64,000 nt of DNA from Paragonimus skrjabini miyazakii (taxonomy: Eukaryota; Platyhelminthes; Trematoda; Plagiorchiida; Troglotrematidae). The notes beneath the pieces were generated by a model. That model was not told the origin of the DNA. It made no database searches and saw only the letters and a list, made by a program, of their open reading frames with translations. Below are positions 24,501 to 38,400 of the stretch, one piece after another (the stretch's first letter is position 1; each line of letters starts with the position of its first letter). A program made the translations under genes and the position numbers. The DNA is taken from NCBI GenBank assembly GCA_014338405.1, contig JTDE01022146.1, positions 31,921 through 95,920 on the forward strand, written 5' to 3'.

Positions 24501-27500
24501 TGTTTAGCTGGACAATCAAGACTTTCCTAGCTCGTGATCACGTTATCGCGTGGCCGCTTCTTGCAACCGTCAGTAACCACACGGATTAATGCGTGGTACG
24601 GCGTACGCACCGTCGGTAAACGGAGTACATGACCTGTGTATCGACTTTTGTGCATTTTCACTATTTGGGTTATCGGACACAATAAAAATTCCGATCTACG
24701 TACCGTCGCGTTGCTCACACTGTGTGCGCATTTGGCACAGGTTAACTGATGGGGACATTGGTGATTAGATAGCGAGAGTTTGTGTGGGTCTTATGCATGA
24801 ACGTGCCAGGTCTCTGGACTATAGAACAAAACTCAGCACACATGCTGACACGGTAATTGGCATGTCTGACCCTCTCGTTCCAATGATTCGGCGGCGAATC
24901 ATACCACTTCATGTCTAGTGATCTCATCACACATGTGGAGGGTTACGAAAATCTTTGCGTTTGGGAACAGTCGGTTTCGGAATATCGCCTATTCGAATTG
25001 GAAACTTCTCTCAGCAGTGCAGAAGGCTTGCCGAGGTGTTGCACGACTTTTACTTTAGTAAACGGTATATTATCTCGATAATGCACATGACGGAGAGCGA
25101 CGTATGCCATCTGGGTTTGTCATTGAGTTAGTGATTCCCTCGGTTGTTTTCATGTTAACCAGCGTACACGCATCTGCTGGCTTCGTCTTGATTGCATATC
25201 ACATTTGCCTTTTCCGAACTACTTAGTCTCTCAACTCATTACAATCTCTAATTCCTTACCAGAAATTAATCACCAGGCTAATCTGTTCAGTCATGATTTA
25301 ATCTACTAACATCTGTGACCAATGTTCGCGATTCGTATCTGGTGTTCATTTCCCATATAATTGTGATAACCAGGTGGAAAAATATTGGACTATGCGTTTG
25401 TCCTGAAAATCATCGTTCCGTATACTTTGTTGTTTGTCTACCCGCTCCGTCCATTCTGTAATGGGTTTTGGATAATCCACATTGGCGAAGGGCACCCTAG
25501 ACGCAGCTCTATCTCATTACACATGTTTGCACCGTTCTAAGCACAAAAACTGGTCAACGTTCTCTATAACTTGAATGCCCAATTCCACTGAACCAGTTCA
25601 ATCTTTCAGAACGAACTATTTTTGGACTGTAAGACGCATCCTGAGATGCTTGACAGGGTGGAAAATATTGCCCAACGTATCTGTTTGCTTGTAAAATGAC
25701 GATTATAAAGGCAGTGTTACTCCGCATTTGGGAATCGTTGGTCACTTAGGGTGGAGGACGTAAATCGTCTACAGATATCTGATTTTCGACGTCTGCGATC
25801 AATCATTCTTATCGAACGGCATCGGCTAGTAAGCAACAAACAAGGTTAGGAAACGGAAATTTAGTAGTGCTGGCCAAACAAATTCGTTTTTCCTACTTTT
25901 TAAAGTGCAATTACTTGGGTGATGGAGCCATGCATTCGAAACATCAACTATCTGTCTGCCGTGCGTAACTCGCTTCATCACTACCCAAGGCGACTAGAGT
26001 AAAGTTCGAAGTGGACGGATAATCGCTTAGTATAGAAACATAAAGACCGGTACCAGTGAGTTAGCTACAGTAGGCCAAATTTGTTTCCCTAACCAGATCT
26101 CTCGTGACTCATTGAGTCTGTGACGGCTTAATAGGGTTTAGTTGTGTGAAGGTTGCTATTGTTTGACTGCGTTTTGTGTGATTTAAATGCAGCATATGAA
26201 GCGAGACAGTAGAATTCACAAGAAAACTGTCTCGCGCCTTACTTCCATTTTCAATGTGGTTGTTTATTTGCGTAGCATGACCACCTTGTGTTGCACGTTC
26301 GTTCGACATTGGGCAAGATTTTTTGTCTCATCTTTTCACTCCTAATCCAGAGTTTGACTTTTTTTTCGTGCTTGTATGGTAGACAAGTAACACTGTCAGC
26401 CGGTAATCACGAATGTATTTATTCTTTCAGCGCGACTTTGACCGGAATTCTTGTTCATTACAACTTGAGTTTATTTTTCCAGCCGTTAGCCAACTAAACT
26501 CTGTGCGATCGACACATTCTGTTCACTTTGTTTAACCTTTCCTAATGGTTCTGCTCTCTCTTACAAAGCACAAAGACTGCTAGTCCATTATTCGATTTTC
26601 TGTGACTATGTCTAAGCCACTTTTGTTTGTTTCCAGTTATACATGTATCAATTGTTGCGCAGTCTGGCCTACATTCATCACAAAGGCATTTGTCATCGCG
26701 ATATCAAACCACAGAACTTGCTGCTAAATCCAGCCACAGGCGTGCTCAAATTATGCGATTTCGGCAGGTTAGTTTTATTCACCTAACTTCATTTCTGCCG
26801 ACACAACTTGCGTCGGCCTTTTTTTCTCAGTTCGTAACTTTTCCGAATCTGAGGAAGGTAAGACTTGTGGAACTGTTTTTTGACATCAAACTGTGTTAGC
26901 TTGGCTACATGTTCGTTTCTGATTGGGCATGTAGGCTCAGTAAACAGATCGCCAATAGTTGTGAGATCGAGCTCCGTCAACTATTTGTCTTAGCCAGCCA
27001 TTCAACCTGATAATGTCGGAGTTGCGTTATCATGTCATCTGGCAGCTTACGTTGTTCGAATTGTTGATGCATAGTTAAATACAACTCAAAGTCGGATTTG
27101 TGAACGTGACCTTTGCTCATAATTGACTGTGAGTGGACTATCGTCTGACATGTTTTTGCAGAGAGAACCAAGGTTTAAATTTTGGTCCGCACAAGAGCAA
27201 CACTGCAATCTGGTACTTCCGCACGAAATGGCTGCAGTGGACACTATCCGAATGGTTCAACTCGCAACGTCGAATTGTCAAGGGACGAGAGACAGGCACC
27301 GTCTGATACTGATTTCATTTCATTGAACCACTACATTGGGGCCATAAGTTACTGTCTAAGGCTTATACATGCGATCGATCGTCCAAGTTTCTTCATGGAA
27401 AACCACGTAGCATGAATCATAGTCATTAACAACAATAGCAATACATTATAAGTTGCAATTACCTGACAGAAAACTCAGGCAATCGACTGTAGCATGCATG

Positions 27501-29382
27501 CCATTGAACTCGATTCACTATAATCTCTTCTAGCGCCTACGATCCGTGTGAGTCCAGGCCCGAAGAATTTTTGGAAGCAAACATCGATCTAGTTACTCAT
27601 ATTGCTTAAGTTTGCACACTGACCTCATTTATTCCGTGTGTAAGCCATTTAGTTGGCATACCATGTCCCACGACTTTTTTTTCACATACACCGAACTACA
27701 CGTATTACTCATTCGATATCAACATTCCTGTTTATCATTACGCAGACTAGCTTATTAGAATGCTTTCGCTTTTTGGCACCACACAATTTTGCATACCATG
27801 TGTGTATGAATTTGGTTTGCTGAATCAGTTTGACGTCCATCAATTGTGTTATGTTGATTTGGACATGTACTTTGTTCGATGTTTCGCAGTCCGATCGTTG
27901 ATCATCGATTCGAAACAACGTTTCACAACTAGAAGTGTGTTTATGTGTGACGTTTGTAGTAGACCAAAGAAATATGTTGAAATGACAGTGATTAGATAAG
28001 ATTAACTTCAAACGGGAATAGTGATAGTCAGGCAAGCTACATTTAACCACTTTTCACCGCGTGATTCGTCTATCAGCAACACAGATTGTGTTTGTGTACT
28101 TTCTTTTATCTAACTTCTGTTTACTCTGCCATCTAAATTTCATTTTATATGAAACCCAACTCCATTGACACCTGTGTACTGGTAATGCCACAGTAGTTCA
28201 TCTTAGTTTAAATGTTTGCATGTCACTAATCTCGTCCTCATCGATTTTAGCTATTGAATATTGATAAGTAGTTAGGAATTTGGTTGATGTAAAGTAAATA
28301 TCACTTACAGTTGATTGCAGATTTCACATTCATATAGACTTTCGAAAAGAAGCACTAAACTTGAATTTCTTCCTTGTTCGAGTTCATTGATTGCGCATAT
28401 TCTCGTCACCGTCGATATTTGATATTTGAACCACATACTCATAAGGCATCCTTATTGATTGCTGTGTCGTTTACCCCACATCAAAGTACTACTGAATTAT
28501 TACATTCAGCTACGTTCATTTGTGAGTAACTCTCGTTAGTTGTTGTGTGCGTAGTTTTGCTACGTGATTAATTTTCGCGTAATCAGTTGGGGTGATTCGG
28601 ATGTGTTTGGCGGCATATGCTTGCCCAGTGCTGAACACATCACGTTTTAGGGTAACTTGAGAAAACGATATGGTGACTTGTCCATGATTACCTATGCTGA
28701 GTGACTTGACACGCCATGGGATGTGACTACAAGCGGTAGACAGTGACGGTAATGTCGTTATACTTGTCATTGCCATCTTCGATTACTATAGACATCTCTT
28801 TTCCTCTAAAGGTGTTACAAAGGTGGCAAAATCGCGTATAGTTATTGTTATACACCTTACTGTTCAATTATTTTTTTTAGTTCATGCTATTTGTTTTGTA
28901 ATCTTGATTTTACTCTGGGTCTGTCTTCTAACATGCAGTAACCACATATAAAATATATCGTTACTTTGTTCACACGAACTACTGACGTTTGTGTGACCCT
29001 TGTTGAACTCGGACAACGGTGAATGTTTCTGTTGACTATTTTCTGTTTGGTTATTGCATGCAATCCCAGGTGCTCCTGTTTGTTTTGGGTTTGTATTACC
29101 CTTCCGGATGCAATAGTTATGTGGATTTTCTTCTAGGCAGTGCAGTTTGGACTATGTTTGCTTCTGTTTGACTCATCTCTGTGTGTATGTATGCGATAAG
29201 CAGGCTTTTCAGCGTTGGAATATTCGATCACATGCGAATTTCTGCATACAATCGGTCACCTCGGACGAAGTTGGCTAGTAGTTGGCGAAGAAATTGGGGT
29301 ATGGGAATCACCCCAAAATTGCATATGTGCAAATTGTTATTATTTATTCATCAATGGCTGTCATGATACTGAACAGGAAGTA

Positions 29383-29439
<57 letters not shown>

Positions 29440-32400
29440 AAAAAGTTTGGCAAGCGTGCCACAATATGAGGGAAAAAGTAGTGTAAAATAAAGGAAACAA
29501 ATATGGAGAGACAAAGTAGAAAAAGTTACAACGATCCACACAGAGACTTGCAGCACCAGCGCGATTGACTTGTTCTTCGTCATATTAGACGGCGTCCTCA
29601 GCCAAAGGAACCCAATGACCTTCAGACCCCATCCAGGAGGCCTGGAACGTCCTACTGAGGCAAACTTCAGAGTGAATATCTTCATACCTCGAAACCAAGT
29701 CATGCGCCCACCATCGGGCTGCCGCTTTCCGCCCGACCCACCACTCACAAACAAGGCACGATGTAACAGGCAATGAGTCGCCATTCGTAGGATGTAATCA
29801 AGCCAGCAAAGCCTGTAAGACGAGGGTTGACAGAGTTCACCTGCTTCGAATGCGCGTTGGTGCATTTCGTCGTTGCTGACACGGTGTTCCCGTCACACGC
29901 CGCCAATGCTTCGGTGAAATTGATGGTCACAAACAGATACTCTATGAACATCTTCCGCGTGATCGGACCAGGTTTCGGAACCCTACAACACGATTGCTTT
30001 TACGGCGGCATTGTACTTTCGTCTTTTCACAACAAGACTGACATCATGCCGACGGCACAGATGGCGTAAGTTAGCAAACGTCATCCAAGTCTTTGCTATG
30101 CGATGTGTGATCTTATCATACATCCCATCAGCGCTGGTACATCTCTCAAGGTACATGAACTTCTCAGCTACCTTCAACGGCTCACCACCAATAGGGAGAG
30201 CAGGTACACAGTCCTGCCAATCTTGTGACAGCATCTTGGACTTGGTGGGTACTAAGGCCATACCCAACTTACGACCTGGAGCATCTTATCTATCTAACAT
30301 GTTCTGGGCTCCCTGTGGGCTCTCACAGATTAAGGGGATGTCGTATTCATACTCTGTTCCTTGAGGTCGAGTGCCTAGGAGTAGATCTATTTCATTATCT
30401 TCAAAGTTTGTCAGGGGGCACTCCAGGATACTGTCTACTGTAAAATAGAATCACATGAAAGAAGCTGGACAACCCTGTGATAAGATGTTAAAAGTCAGTG
30501 ATACGCTGCCATAAACCATAATCCTGCTCGAGGTCTGACAGTAAACTGCTCTCAATTTATTCACATACTTCTCTGGTACACGCTTCCTCAATAGATAGTT
30601 CCAGAGTGCAGCTCTGCCAACCGAACTTAAGGCCCTTCTGATGTCCAAGAAGACGGCTGTTGACCTTCTGTATGATTGACTGAGTTCGAGCATTTGGCGA
30701 GGTATGCAGATGTTATCAGTGCATTTACGGTCAGGACGAAAGCTCGCCTGCTCCTCACGGATATGTTCTTCCCGCGTTTTGCTCAGCCTATAAAGTACAA
30801 CGACTATGAGCAAATTCGACGCAATAGGAATTCCTCTGTAATTTGTACACCGAGTGCATAAACTCTTGGAAAATGGGAAGGGTGCTAGCCAAACTCCAAT
30901 ACTTTAGAACGACTCACTGATCAAGGGTTTCTGAAGCAGAACCCTTAGCTCTTTAATCAAGGGGAAACTCCATTCACAAAAAGGACAGGAAGTTCTGAGC
31001 GGGGTTACTTGCGGCGTTTCGGGGGCTTGATCTCGGGAGAGGCTTTTGCTCCTAAAATCGGAGAGGGATTGACAGACCGATCGGCACAAGTCGAGCTCGA
31101 AGGCCTAATCAATGGCGCGGGTGGTCAGTTGAACTGCTGTTGGAAGTGCTCAGCCCAGCGTCCTAAGCGTAGTTGCAGGATATGAATGGATTCACCATTG
31201 ACTTCGCAGTTAACCTCGCCCACACTTGGCTTCCTGCCCCCCGTTGTTCGGCCGAGATTGAAAAGCTTTCGAGAGTTCTCGCTAGCATCGGTTTGTTTCA
31301 TCTTTGTGTTCACCAGACCTTGCGATCCTCTCGTTGTTGCTTGCGGATTTTCAAGCGAGTAGTCTTGCGAGCCGAGTTATATTCATTGCTGAGTAGAATA
31401 TTCCGTAGAGCATCGAGAAATTCGCACAGAGATTTGTCGGTTGGCAGCTAAACCAGTAGTAGTATCATGTAAGGCAATACCGCACTTGTGTATCACATGC
31501 GGTATATGTGCCCAATGTACTTCAGTGTTGTATAGTGGCTGGGGAAAAGCGCACACTAGTAAGCATAAAGCGCCTGCGGCCTTGCTAGTTAAAAGAAGCC
31601 ACTTTAAAGTTGACGGCGAAGTGGCCTCACACCAAAACGCGAAGCGAAGTTAGCACATAATAGTGCATGATCAGAATCTGCGCAGGCGCTCCAGATTGAC
31701 TTGCAGTCTTGGAAACAGTCGCGCCACTGATAGTTGATAGCCATGTGGTCAACCTGTGTCCATGATTGACTCGGTGGTGGAGGTGCACTGACGCCTAAAA
31801 CGTCGAAAATTGATACTTGTTAGAAACAGACCGTAATCAGCACAGAGCTGCAACAGATGTTCACCTTTATCTGTTCAATGAGGACCGTAAAAGTATGAAC
31901 CACCTAACTCATGCTCGTTAGTGCCCAGTCTGCACACTTGGGCGTTTAAGTCTCCAGCTAGTGGAGGTGTGTAGGAGATTAGTGAGTTGGTAATAGCGTT
32001 TCCAACTAGCAGGTTGAGTACTCCCAGGATCTCAGCCGCGGGAGGTAACACCTACTTCACCTACTCGATGGAATAGTTCAGGTTTTCGTAGTTAGTAACC
32101 ACGTCGTCGTTGGGGCATCGTACGGTTTTATCCAGTTGTTGATAGCTGCTGTGATTACATAGAGTTAATATAGAGGTTGACTGGTTTGTGTACGTAGTAG
32201 GTTGCATCAGCCGCGGCGGTGATGCAGAGATTGAAATAAAAGCGCGTATCTCTAGGGCTTGGGCGATATTCGCCAGTCTAAGACATTTCTGACGACAGAC
32301 AGACACTTCTCGGAAACTTAAGGATCATNNNNNNNNNNNNNNNNNNNNNNNNNNNNNNNNNNNNNNNNNNNNNNNNNNNNNNNNNNNNNNNNNNNNNNNN

Positions 32401-35400
32401 NNNNNNNNNNNNNNNNNNNNNNNNNNNNCTGTCTGCGTTCCATTTTGCTTTATGGTTCGGAATCGCGGCCTGTTTGCAAGGAAGATATCAACAGGCTTGC
32501 TGTTTTTGACCATCGTTGTCTCTGCGATTTGGCCCATATTAAGTGGACTGATCGCGTGAGCAATGTGGCAGTTCGCCTGCGCGTATTCCGGAACGCTCGG
32601 GATGCGCGATCAATTGGTCAACTAATTACGTTGCACAGCTTACGATAGTTAGGTCACGTACTCCGTATGTTATCTGATCGTTTACCGTACCGGGCATTAT
32701 ATGCTGAAGCCACCAACAGTTGGGTCAAACCACGTGGTGGTCAAGCGACAACGTGGTCACAAAATATGAAGACCTTGACTGCTCCATTGAGCAAAGTGGG
32801 TATGTGTCGCCTGCCTGGCTGGGGTCTTCGTGATCACTCAAACCGCTGTTTAGAGACGCTATCCGAGATGGCGATGTGTCGCAATCAATGGCGTACCTGT
32901 ATTCATACCATTTGCGCTTCTTCCTCTTAGTCTTCTCTCAATAATTTTCAAACTTCTTAGTAGCGTTTTCTTCTAAGAAATTCCACGTCACTGTTTAGGT
33001 GAACGGCGGCCCGAGCCACAGTACCTTTTGGTCAGGCTCATGGCTGTTATGATGATGATGATGAAGCAGTATATATCGCGTTTTTCTTCCAGGGTTCCAG
33101 TCTGTGACTAAAGGAGTTATTGGTGGTGACAAACAGTCTGTGTTACGAGTCTCGCTGTTCTTGAGCTAAGCTGTCGATCAGTTAATGAAGCTGGGCAGTG
33201 AAACTCACGCGGAACCTACAACTGGGTTGTTTGTTTGCAACGAGTGTACGCCTATGTTGTACGTTATAGTTTTTGACAGAGTTTCGTTTATTTTGTTCAC
33301 CCATATATTTCCCTTCATTTCTAAGTTTAGACGTCTGCCATGATCATGTGATAGTTAAACCTCAGGTTAACTACTGGTTGTTACTTTCGATGCTTAAACT
33401 AATTCTTTGATGAGTTACATCAGGTGTAAAGTATGTCATCGTTGATGCGCCTTCCTTCGCCCCATGTTTTCAACATTCAGCTCATTTTACCGGTCTTATT
33501 ATCTGATAGTAGACATACTCGCTGACTTTGATTTGTGTCGGAGGCAGTACTTGGACGCTTATCCTCACATCCGTCACTTACGGTTTTCAATTTGTGCTAT
33601 CCTATATTACCAGTTGTGACCGAATTGCTGTTATCTTGAGGCCCTCGCATTGTCATTTCACTTACAATTGATCTCTTCTATTCGCCATTGAATTTTTGTT
33701 CCTTTCTGTGTTCATGATCAGAAAGAGTATTCGATATCTTCTCTGTGTATGTGCGTTCTTTCTACATTATTCTTTTGAGTTAAACAGTGTTCAGTTGCCC
33801 TATTCTGATAAGGCAGTTACAGCTATGTGTGTTAAATTGTACCAGACATGATTACGAATAACATATAGTTTCCGATTCCAATTTTCATCACCTATTTCTG
33901 CCACTTCAACAAGCTGTATGTCTACTGATTCTCATTTACAACGGGGTAACCTGTTATATTCAGTCGATTCTTTCCATTCTGATTTGAACACATCAGCTAA
34001 AGCTAGGTTCGAGCTCATTGAATTTATGTCACGACCCCCGAAGCTCTTACCCATTTAGCCATCGATTTTGTAAACATCATTCTAATGATATTTGTAATGC
34101 TTGTTGATACTCACCTTCAAATCGACATTCCACGACCAGTTTCATTCTTGGTTGGACTCATCAGCTAAGAAAAGTCTGAAATGAGGATCAAACCCTTCAT
34201 GTTCTAATTCGAATACTGTATACCTCATTTCTAGTTTGCTGTAGATAAAGCTATCTTAAGATAGATGTTTTAGTCGCCTTGTCTCACTCATCTGTGTCCG
34301 ATCTCTCATAGTTATGTATAACAATGTTATTCTCCCTTTTTTGTCACTTCGTCTGAACCGAGATTCATAGAGTAAAATAAATCCTCGTACATTTTTGTTA
34401 CTGACCACTTAATTATATGTGACTGTCTGTCGCAAGGCATCCACCTCACTGTTGGCTTGATGTTTTTTTCCAATCAAAAGCTGAGTGATCGATTTCTTGG
34501 CACGTAGTGATTAATCGACGTAATTTACCTCATTCTATTTCAGTGCCAAGGTCCTGGTTCGCGGTGAACCGAACGTCTCCTATATCTGTTCTCGTTACTA
34601 TCGCGCTCCGGAGTTGATTTTCGGTGCAGTAGAGTACACTTGTCAAATCGGTGAGTTTGTCAGTGCCTCACTGTTTTAAAACTCCGCCTCTTCTATTTAT
34701 CGTCGACATGGTTTCCCGAACGTTTACTTTTCAGTAGCGTGTGGATGGTTTTGACCGGTTGGTTTGTCATTTCACATATAGACAAAAGTTATATTCATGT
34801 TGTTCAACGCGTTCAACACTTTGGTGATTTCAGTAATCTGTTAGTCTTGGAGACTCACTTCGACAAAAGCCCAACTCTCTTCTTCTTTGCAATGAGGTCT
34901 TTTTTTACCCATTCTGCAGGGCGAAAGCTGATGTCTGATGCTGTAACTGAGTTAATGAGTCATCGGTTGATTCTATAGGCTACTCAGAACCTTCTGTAGG
35001 TATCAAAGTGCATTGTACAGTTTGCACAATTGAATATCGTCCGAGGGGCGTAAGAACTACTTTATGATCTGTGGGCCCATAACGACCGGGGAGCATCATA
35101 CCTGTTCAGCCCATGATCTTCGTAGGTTATGACATCAAAAGTGCAGCTGTCTTTATTAGGTTTCAATTTTATGCAATACAATGAAATATGGCAAATCGAT
35201 AGACGGTGCTGTTTTTTGTGATAGACGGCAAACATCGCGTTACAATGTCATTAGTTGGTGTATATGGTGTTCTACAGGGCTTCGGGTTATCGATAGTAAT
35301 TTTGTATGCCGTTACTAATTGTCCGCTTAGCTTTTAGTTAATCGTTATAAAGACTCGATTGTCGGTTTTCGGTCTGTAGGCTAGATCTCTGTTGCATCAG

Positions 35401-38400
35401 GCAAGCCATCGGACTTCTTTGAATATCGGCAAATATTTTTTTTCCTGTCAGGAAGGGAGTGGTCTCCGCATCTCAGAATTGCATTCTCAATATATGACCC
35501 TAAATCTAAGTAATTTATCTTAGTCTGTCATTTCTGCTGCTGAATATAGTCGCTGCGGAGAAGAATATTCCCCAGTCGCGTTTATGGGAACTATGCCATC
35601 AAATCGTCTACCTTGACAACTAACTTCGATACGTGTCTGTAACGTCGCGGCCTATTTTCGTCTGTGCGCAGGCGTTGTCTTGTAGTAGGGGCAGTTATCT
35701 GAGCTCACAACCATCTTTCCCGTCATCATTTTTGTTCCCATTTTATCGCTCTTGCTTGTCGCATATTGCACGCCTTATCTGATTGGCTGTTAGGTCTGTC
35801 CACACCATTGACGGTCTCTTTCTTTGGCCATCGTTTGGACCTGCCAGTCTCACCACTTCCTCCACGATTATCTGCACAAACCGTCCGATTGTGGCTTGAC
35901 TTGTACGTTTTGTCTCACATATTGTGTATGTTTCAATGTGGCCCAAGTTACGGCCGCAGATTTCCCTATCCAACTACTTCACTTTTATGACCAAAGGGGT
36001 ATACGGACTTAACGCTCATATTTTCATCATTTCAGACATTTGGTCTTCCGGATGCGTACTGGCCGAACTACTACTTGGTCAACCAATCTTTCCGGGTGAT
36101 AGCGGAGTGGATCAGTTGGTCGAGATAATCAAGGTTCTCGGCACTCCGACTAGGGATCAGATCCATGAAATGAACCCAGACTATCGAGACTTCCGGTTTC
36201 CGCAAATTCGGCCGCACCTGTGGTCTAAGGTAATTTAACCTGTGAGGGACGCACTTGAAGTGGGTCGTTTACTAGCCATTACAGAGACTATTGTAATCCG
36301 CGTACATTCACCCCCATTGTGCGCACAGAAGCGTCTGATCAAAACACTAAACCTCCCGCGACCATGCATCCATGCTAGACTTCATGAGCCTGACCAAACT
36401 GACATTAATGATTACCATCCCTTACCTTATCGTTGCACTATCCCCAGCGAACCCATATAAATGTGTTGTGTTTAGATGATGAAGTACTAAAAACTTGCTT
36501 ACTTGCTATACGTTACTTTCAGGTGTATCGTTATCACCCACATTGCTGCATTCATACGATTGCTCATTCTTCTCACTGAACGAATTCTTCTATTCCTCGT
36601 CGCCAGATTTACCTCTAAGATCAACTATTTGGATAGCCCGATATTGTTCGGTATGTTGTATCGTTACATGTACCGTACGAGGTGAAAACTCATCTATCTG
36701 GCTGAATATGTCTATTAAATGCGGAAGTATCTTTCCTACAGACACATCTTACAAACGGTTCTAAAATCTACTATACAAAATCGATTTTTTCAGCTTCTGT
36801 ACACATAGGTTACCAAAAGCTAATCAGGAACAGTCTAAGTTACCGTGGTTCTTATCCGCACTTGTATGTATGATTGATAATCGGCGTCCTGCTAATGCAT
36901 GTACACTTGTGGGGGCTGCATTGTTAACATCCTAACATGTAACCGAACGCATACGAATCCAGATAAGTACGCGAACAAGGGATATCTCATAAAATCGTCC
37001 ATTTCCAATAACGTTAAACTTGGAAGTTTCGGTCACAATTTTTTTTTACCCAGTTATCCATATTTGTCAAAGTTGTCTTGTGTTAAGTAATTTATATGCA
37101 ATTCTGCCGTGTAGTGCTAATTTCATTTGCGAGTGTCATCTAATGTGAAAGTGCTCTCCAAAACCTTGGTCACATCAGAACTATTTTCTGACGTTGTGTC
37201 TGGTCGATTACCGAATAAGCTGACATGGACGCTGTTGACTTTGTGGCTTCGACCGTCTTGAGTGCCTGATTGTACGGGCGTGTAAATTGGCACCGATCTC
37301 ATCTGTTTTTGCAAAATTTATTTTGAACTAATTACAATTTGTGATGCGAAGCGATGAAAATCGCAAAGAAACTGTTTCACAGGTACCACCTCATTCTCAC
37401 TTTCAGCTTGATTGTTTGTTTCTATTATGTAAAGTCTGGATATAGGGGTTTTATCAGAAATTCAGTCCCATTCCTGCTGCCTTTCCTTATGAACTCGGAC
37501 TTGATTTTCTTTTCATGGTTGTTTGGCAGTTACGCTTCAGTGTCTTCCACTGATGCTGATTCATTTCGCCTCTGATTTAGCCTAGCCAATTATTTTCAGT
37601 GTGACTACAGTTGAGGCTAGTTTCTGAAACGCTTATATATCCTCAAGCAGTCGCAGAACGTTTAAGAAACGTCGTGTCATGCCTTTGAACGAATATGAAA
37701 CTTGCCTGCCGAGTAAATTAATCTAAATTCGATCTGATTCCAGCAGTCATCACTAAGGGCAATGGTTGGCACTAAGCACTTTCAATTTGACCTCATGTAG
37801 TCCATGTGTCACCTTTTGGTCCGAAATATTCCGTTTGACAATGACCGATTATTCGGTCTATCATACACTTGGATCGAACTTCCAGAGCTAGCCGTTTTCA
37901 TTCACATATCGTGTCTGTTGCCTTGTCGTCACCACTACTGTGAGCAACTCACACCACCAGGCAATCACAAGTGTGTGTGACACTAATTTTGACTACTTTT
38001 TACTGAAAGCGAATTATTTCCCTGACGATCAGTTTCCAATTCGATCGTCTGATAATCGATTATAGATACCTATTTCTCCATCTTTTGCATGTATGAAATC
38101 GATTAAGTTTCTAATCTGCATCGTACACGTTCCCTGCGCGCCATCATTGACATATAAACATGTACAATAATGTATGTCTTGTTGATTGACAAGCTCTCAG
38201 ATGTCAGTCATTCTATCCATTTCGATCATTCTCTGTAAACATGCACACGCATACAGGTGTTTCGTCCACGTGTACCGGCCAACGCTATCCAACTGGTCTC
38301 TCAGTTACTTGACTACACACCAAGCAAGCGCCTTAAACCTTTGGAAGCATGCGCGCATAACTTCTTCGATGAGCTCAGACTGGAAGAGACGCGATTGCCA

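Larger units (their letters stand above)
4433..26636 (+). other. GSK3: GSK3 intron (22.2 kb)
   Basis: Bounded by gtgagt and ttccag. It contains RTE copies (10125, 24278), a second LINE (12180), a Penelope relic (13150), a SINE fragment (19033), a TA microsatellite (6494) and an unrecognised ORF (16676-16999). In the stretches 4433-6490, 6531-10120, 14000-16670, 19151-24277 and 24846-26636 I see no gene or clear element; they have open frames only at chance lengths. Confidence 0.9.
26768..34543 (+). other. GSK3: GSK3 intron (7.8 kb)
   Basis: Bounded by gttagt and tatttcag. Holds a SINE (28263), an AT microsatellite, a minus-strand RTE copy (29436-32045), a plus-strand RTE copy with an assembly gap (32090-33066), and otherwise nothing I can identify (26768-28262, 28456-29384, 33067-34543). 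Confidence 0.9.

Noticed and set aside
29215..29539. Open frames with tandem Tyr-Ile repeats
   Set aside because: Translation of the (AT)n microsatellite.
32061..32306. Minus-strand 81-codon frame, with a similar frame at 46123-46521
   Set aside because: Both are antisense shadows of the plus-strand RTE ORF; their similarity reflects the shared element.
36242..36460. Continuation of GSK3 exon d as coding sequence
   Set aside because: A stop and splice donor precede it and the peptide matches a Penelope GIY-YIG tail, not a kinase.
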